6,418 bases of DNA, taken from Synergistaceae bacterium. Its GTDB lineage: Bacteria; Synergistota; Synergistia; Synergistales; Aminobacteriaceae. The notes under the pieces are model-generated. The model did not search any database. It was not told the DNA's origin and worked only from the letters and a program-made list of their open reading frames with translations. The stretch covers positions 1 to 6,418 of the forward strand of contig JAFSLR010000172.1 of the NCBI GenBank assembly GCA_017448375.1, written 5' to 3'. Positions 5,162 to 6,418 of the stretch are shown in pieces (the stretch's first letter is position 1; the number at the start of each line of letters is the position of its first letter). A program made the position numbers and the translations under genes.

Positions 5162-6418
5162 ATGACAGACGAAGAGAGATTAGCGAAAAATAGCCGAATA
5201 GCAAAGACGAAACAAGAGACGAAGCAAAAGCGTAAGTCCCAAATTTGTCGTGTATATAGGGTAAAAATAGACTTATCTCATCTTAATAAAGCTCAAAAAC
5301 TCCGTCTTCAAATGATATTTGTTGAGGCTAAATGGCTATATAATGATGCAATTTCTTTCATGAATGACCATGATATTTATGATTATGACCCTCAAAAATT
5401 AACCGTTCAGGGCTTGGATAAAGACCGTAACCCGGTAACGCATGAACTGCAATACATCACATCACAAATGAGAGTAGCTGTTATTGATGGCATAAAGCAT
5501 AGTTTGAAGTCATTGTCATCAAAAAAGAATCGTAATCAAAAGACGGGAAGATTGCGTTATAAGTCGGACTACGATTCAATAAATCTCAAGCAATTCGGAA
5601 TAACATACAGATTTTATGACAGTAAGCACATAGGGCTTCAAGGTTTCAAGAAGCGTATAAAGATTATAGGTGCATATCAATTTTTGAATGTACCGGGTAT
5701 TGAATTTGCAAACGCGAAACTTTTAAGCCTTCCTGACGGTTATTACTTGGATATAACGACATATAAGAATAAAGGAGGTGAACACAGAGAATATAAGCGT
5801 GAAATCGGAATAGATATGGGGATCAAGACAACAATAACGACCTCAGACGGGAGAAAATACAAAGTATTGATTGAAGAAAGTGAACGCCTCAAGAAGTGCC
5901 AGAGATTAATAGCCCGGCGGAAAAAGGGTTCAAGCAATCGATACAAAGCCATAAAGATGTTACGCAGAGCGTATGAAAGATTAAGCAACAAGAAACATGA
6001 CGCGGCAAATAAGATAGTCCACGAACTCTTAGAACATGAACATATCTATATGCAGGACGAAAATCTTAAAGGCTGGCATAAAGGTTTGTTCGGCCGGACG
6101 GTACAGCATTCAGTGTTAGGGCTTGTGAAAGCAAAATTAATAAAGAATGAGCGAGTAACAGTTCTCCCGTCAAGCAAACCGACAACAAAATACTGTCCAA
6201 GCTGTGGGCGACTGAAAAAGGATATAACGTTATCTGACCGAGTGTATGAATGTGAATGCGGATATTCAGAAGACCGAGATATACATGCAGCACGTAACAT
6301 GATATTGTTGTCGAAGAAAAATACCTGTGGGACGCAGGAAACTTTTAACCCCGCCTTTGGAGAGGACGTAAGACACTGGCAGAACATCGCGGCGCAACCT
6401 CGAAGAATTAGGAAGCCC
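5162..6418 (+). CDS. tnpB: TnpB-type RNA-guided nuclease of an IS200/IS605-family element, open to the window edge
   Basis: The frame runs 419 codons from ATG 5162 with no stop before the window ends. The ATG is the first start after an in-frame TGA at 5153. The basic N-terminal part (KTKQETKQKRKSQICRVYRV, then FVEAKWLYNDAI) is typical of the family. RuvC-I is GIDMGIKTTITTSDG with D218; an Arg/Lys-rich bridging segment follows (RLIARRKKGSSNRYKA, 248-263); RuvC-II is MQDENLKGW with E300; RuvC-III is EDRDIHAARNM with D373. A zinc ribbon lies between the last two: C345-x2-C348 and C364-x1-C366. All three acidic residues are present. Characterised TnpB proteins cut DNA guided by an omega-RNA made from the right end of the element, which helps keep the element in place. 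No strong Shine-Dalgarno stands before the ATG (only GAAG). Frequent ATA and AGA codons set it apart from its neighbours, which suggests transfer. No tnpA is seen on the left. The 3' end is not in the window. Confidence 0.92.
   Translation, partial: MTDEERLAKNSRIAKTKQETKQKRKSQICRVYRVKIDLSHLNKAQKLRLQMIFVEAKWLYNDAISFMNDHDIYDYDPQKLTVQGLDKDRNPVTHELQYITSQMRVAVIDGIKHSLKSLSSKKNRNQKTGRLRYKSDYDSINLKQFGITYRFYDSKHIGLQGFKKRIKIIGAYQFLNVPGIEFANAKLLSLPDGYYLDITTYKNKGGEHREYKREIGIDMGIKTTITTSDGRKYKVLIEESERLKKCQRLIARRKKGSSNRYKAIKMLRRAYERLSNKKHDAANKIVHELLEHEHIYMQDENLKGWHKGLFGRTVQHSVLGLVKAKLIKNERVTVLPSSKPTTKYCPSCGRLKKDITLSDRVYECECGYSEDRDIHAARNMILLSKKNTCGTQETFNPAFGEDVRHWQNIAAQPRRIRKP
6324..6418 (+). ncRNA. Possible 5' part of the omega-RNA overlapping the end of tnpB
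   Basis: In known TnpB elements the guide RNA overlaps the 3' end of tnpB and the right end of the element. Here CCTGT (6324-6328) can pair with GCAGG (6334-6338) around a five-base loop (one G-T pair), and CCTT (6354-6357) with GAGG (6362-6365). The last bases, GGAAGCCC (6411-6418), look like the start of the right-end hairpin as I recall it from many IS605/IS1341 elements. The RNA ends, its main structure and its guide are outside the window, so this is an inference. Confidence 0.3.

Noticed and set aside
6046..6387. Minus-strand open frames of 113 and 75 codons opposite the 3' part of tnpB, and an 82-codon one at 5743-5991
   Set aside because: They lie wholly antisense to a frame with clear RuvC and zinc-ribbon motifs, have Cys/Ser/His-rich composition with no recognisable domain, and lack convincing ribosome binding sites.

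Overview
The window holds four protein-coding regions and only short intergenic gaps. Three genes are on the minus strand and form an envelope export and quality-control block. One is on the plus strand and belongs to a mobile element. Nothing in the sequence identifies the organism firmly. The two envelope genes suggest a diderm anaerobe: an RND-type tripartite pump needs an outer membrane, and the HtrA protease has a signal peptide and two PDZ domains. General appearance would fit a Synergistota-like or similar gut or rumen bacterium, but that is an impression, not a result.

Reading the minus strand in the direction of transcription: a two-PDZ HtrA/DegP-type periplasmic serine protease (5007 to 3550) is followed 27 bases later by an intrinsic terminator (3523 to 3472). 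The T-run of that terminator overlaps a consensus sigma-70-type promoter (TTGACA, 16 bp, TATAAT; 3473 to 3446). This promoter drives an RND-family inner-membrane efflux pump (3412 to 356, GTG start). After a 22-base gap comes the N-terminal part of a HlyD/AcrA-type periplasmic adaptor (333 to beyond position 1). Pump and adaptor very likely form one operon, with the pump gene first, and together would export a small hydrophobic or toxic substrate. The outer-membrane channel gene and any regulator are not in the window.

On the plus strand, starting at 5162 and divergent from the protease gene, is a TnpB-type RNA-guided nuclease gene of the IS200/IS605 superfamily. Its frame is open for 419 codons to the last base of the window. 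All three RuvC acidic residues and a zinc ribbon are present. No tnpA lies on its left, so it looks like a TnpB-only (IS1341-like) element. The window seems to end just where the right-end structure and the omega-RNA/guide region of such an element would begin.

The most interesting points are the apparently intact compact RNA-guided nuclease, its possible left boundary close upstream of the protease gene, the fused terminator/promoter at 3446-3523, and a His in place of the usual Asn beside the protease's catalytic Ser. I see no CRISPR array, tRNA, rRNA or prophage gene.
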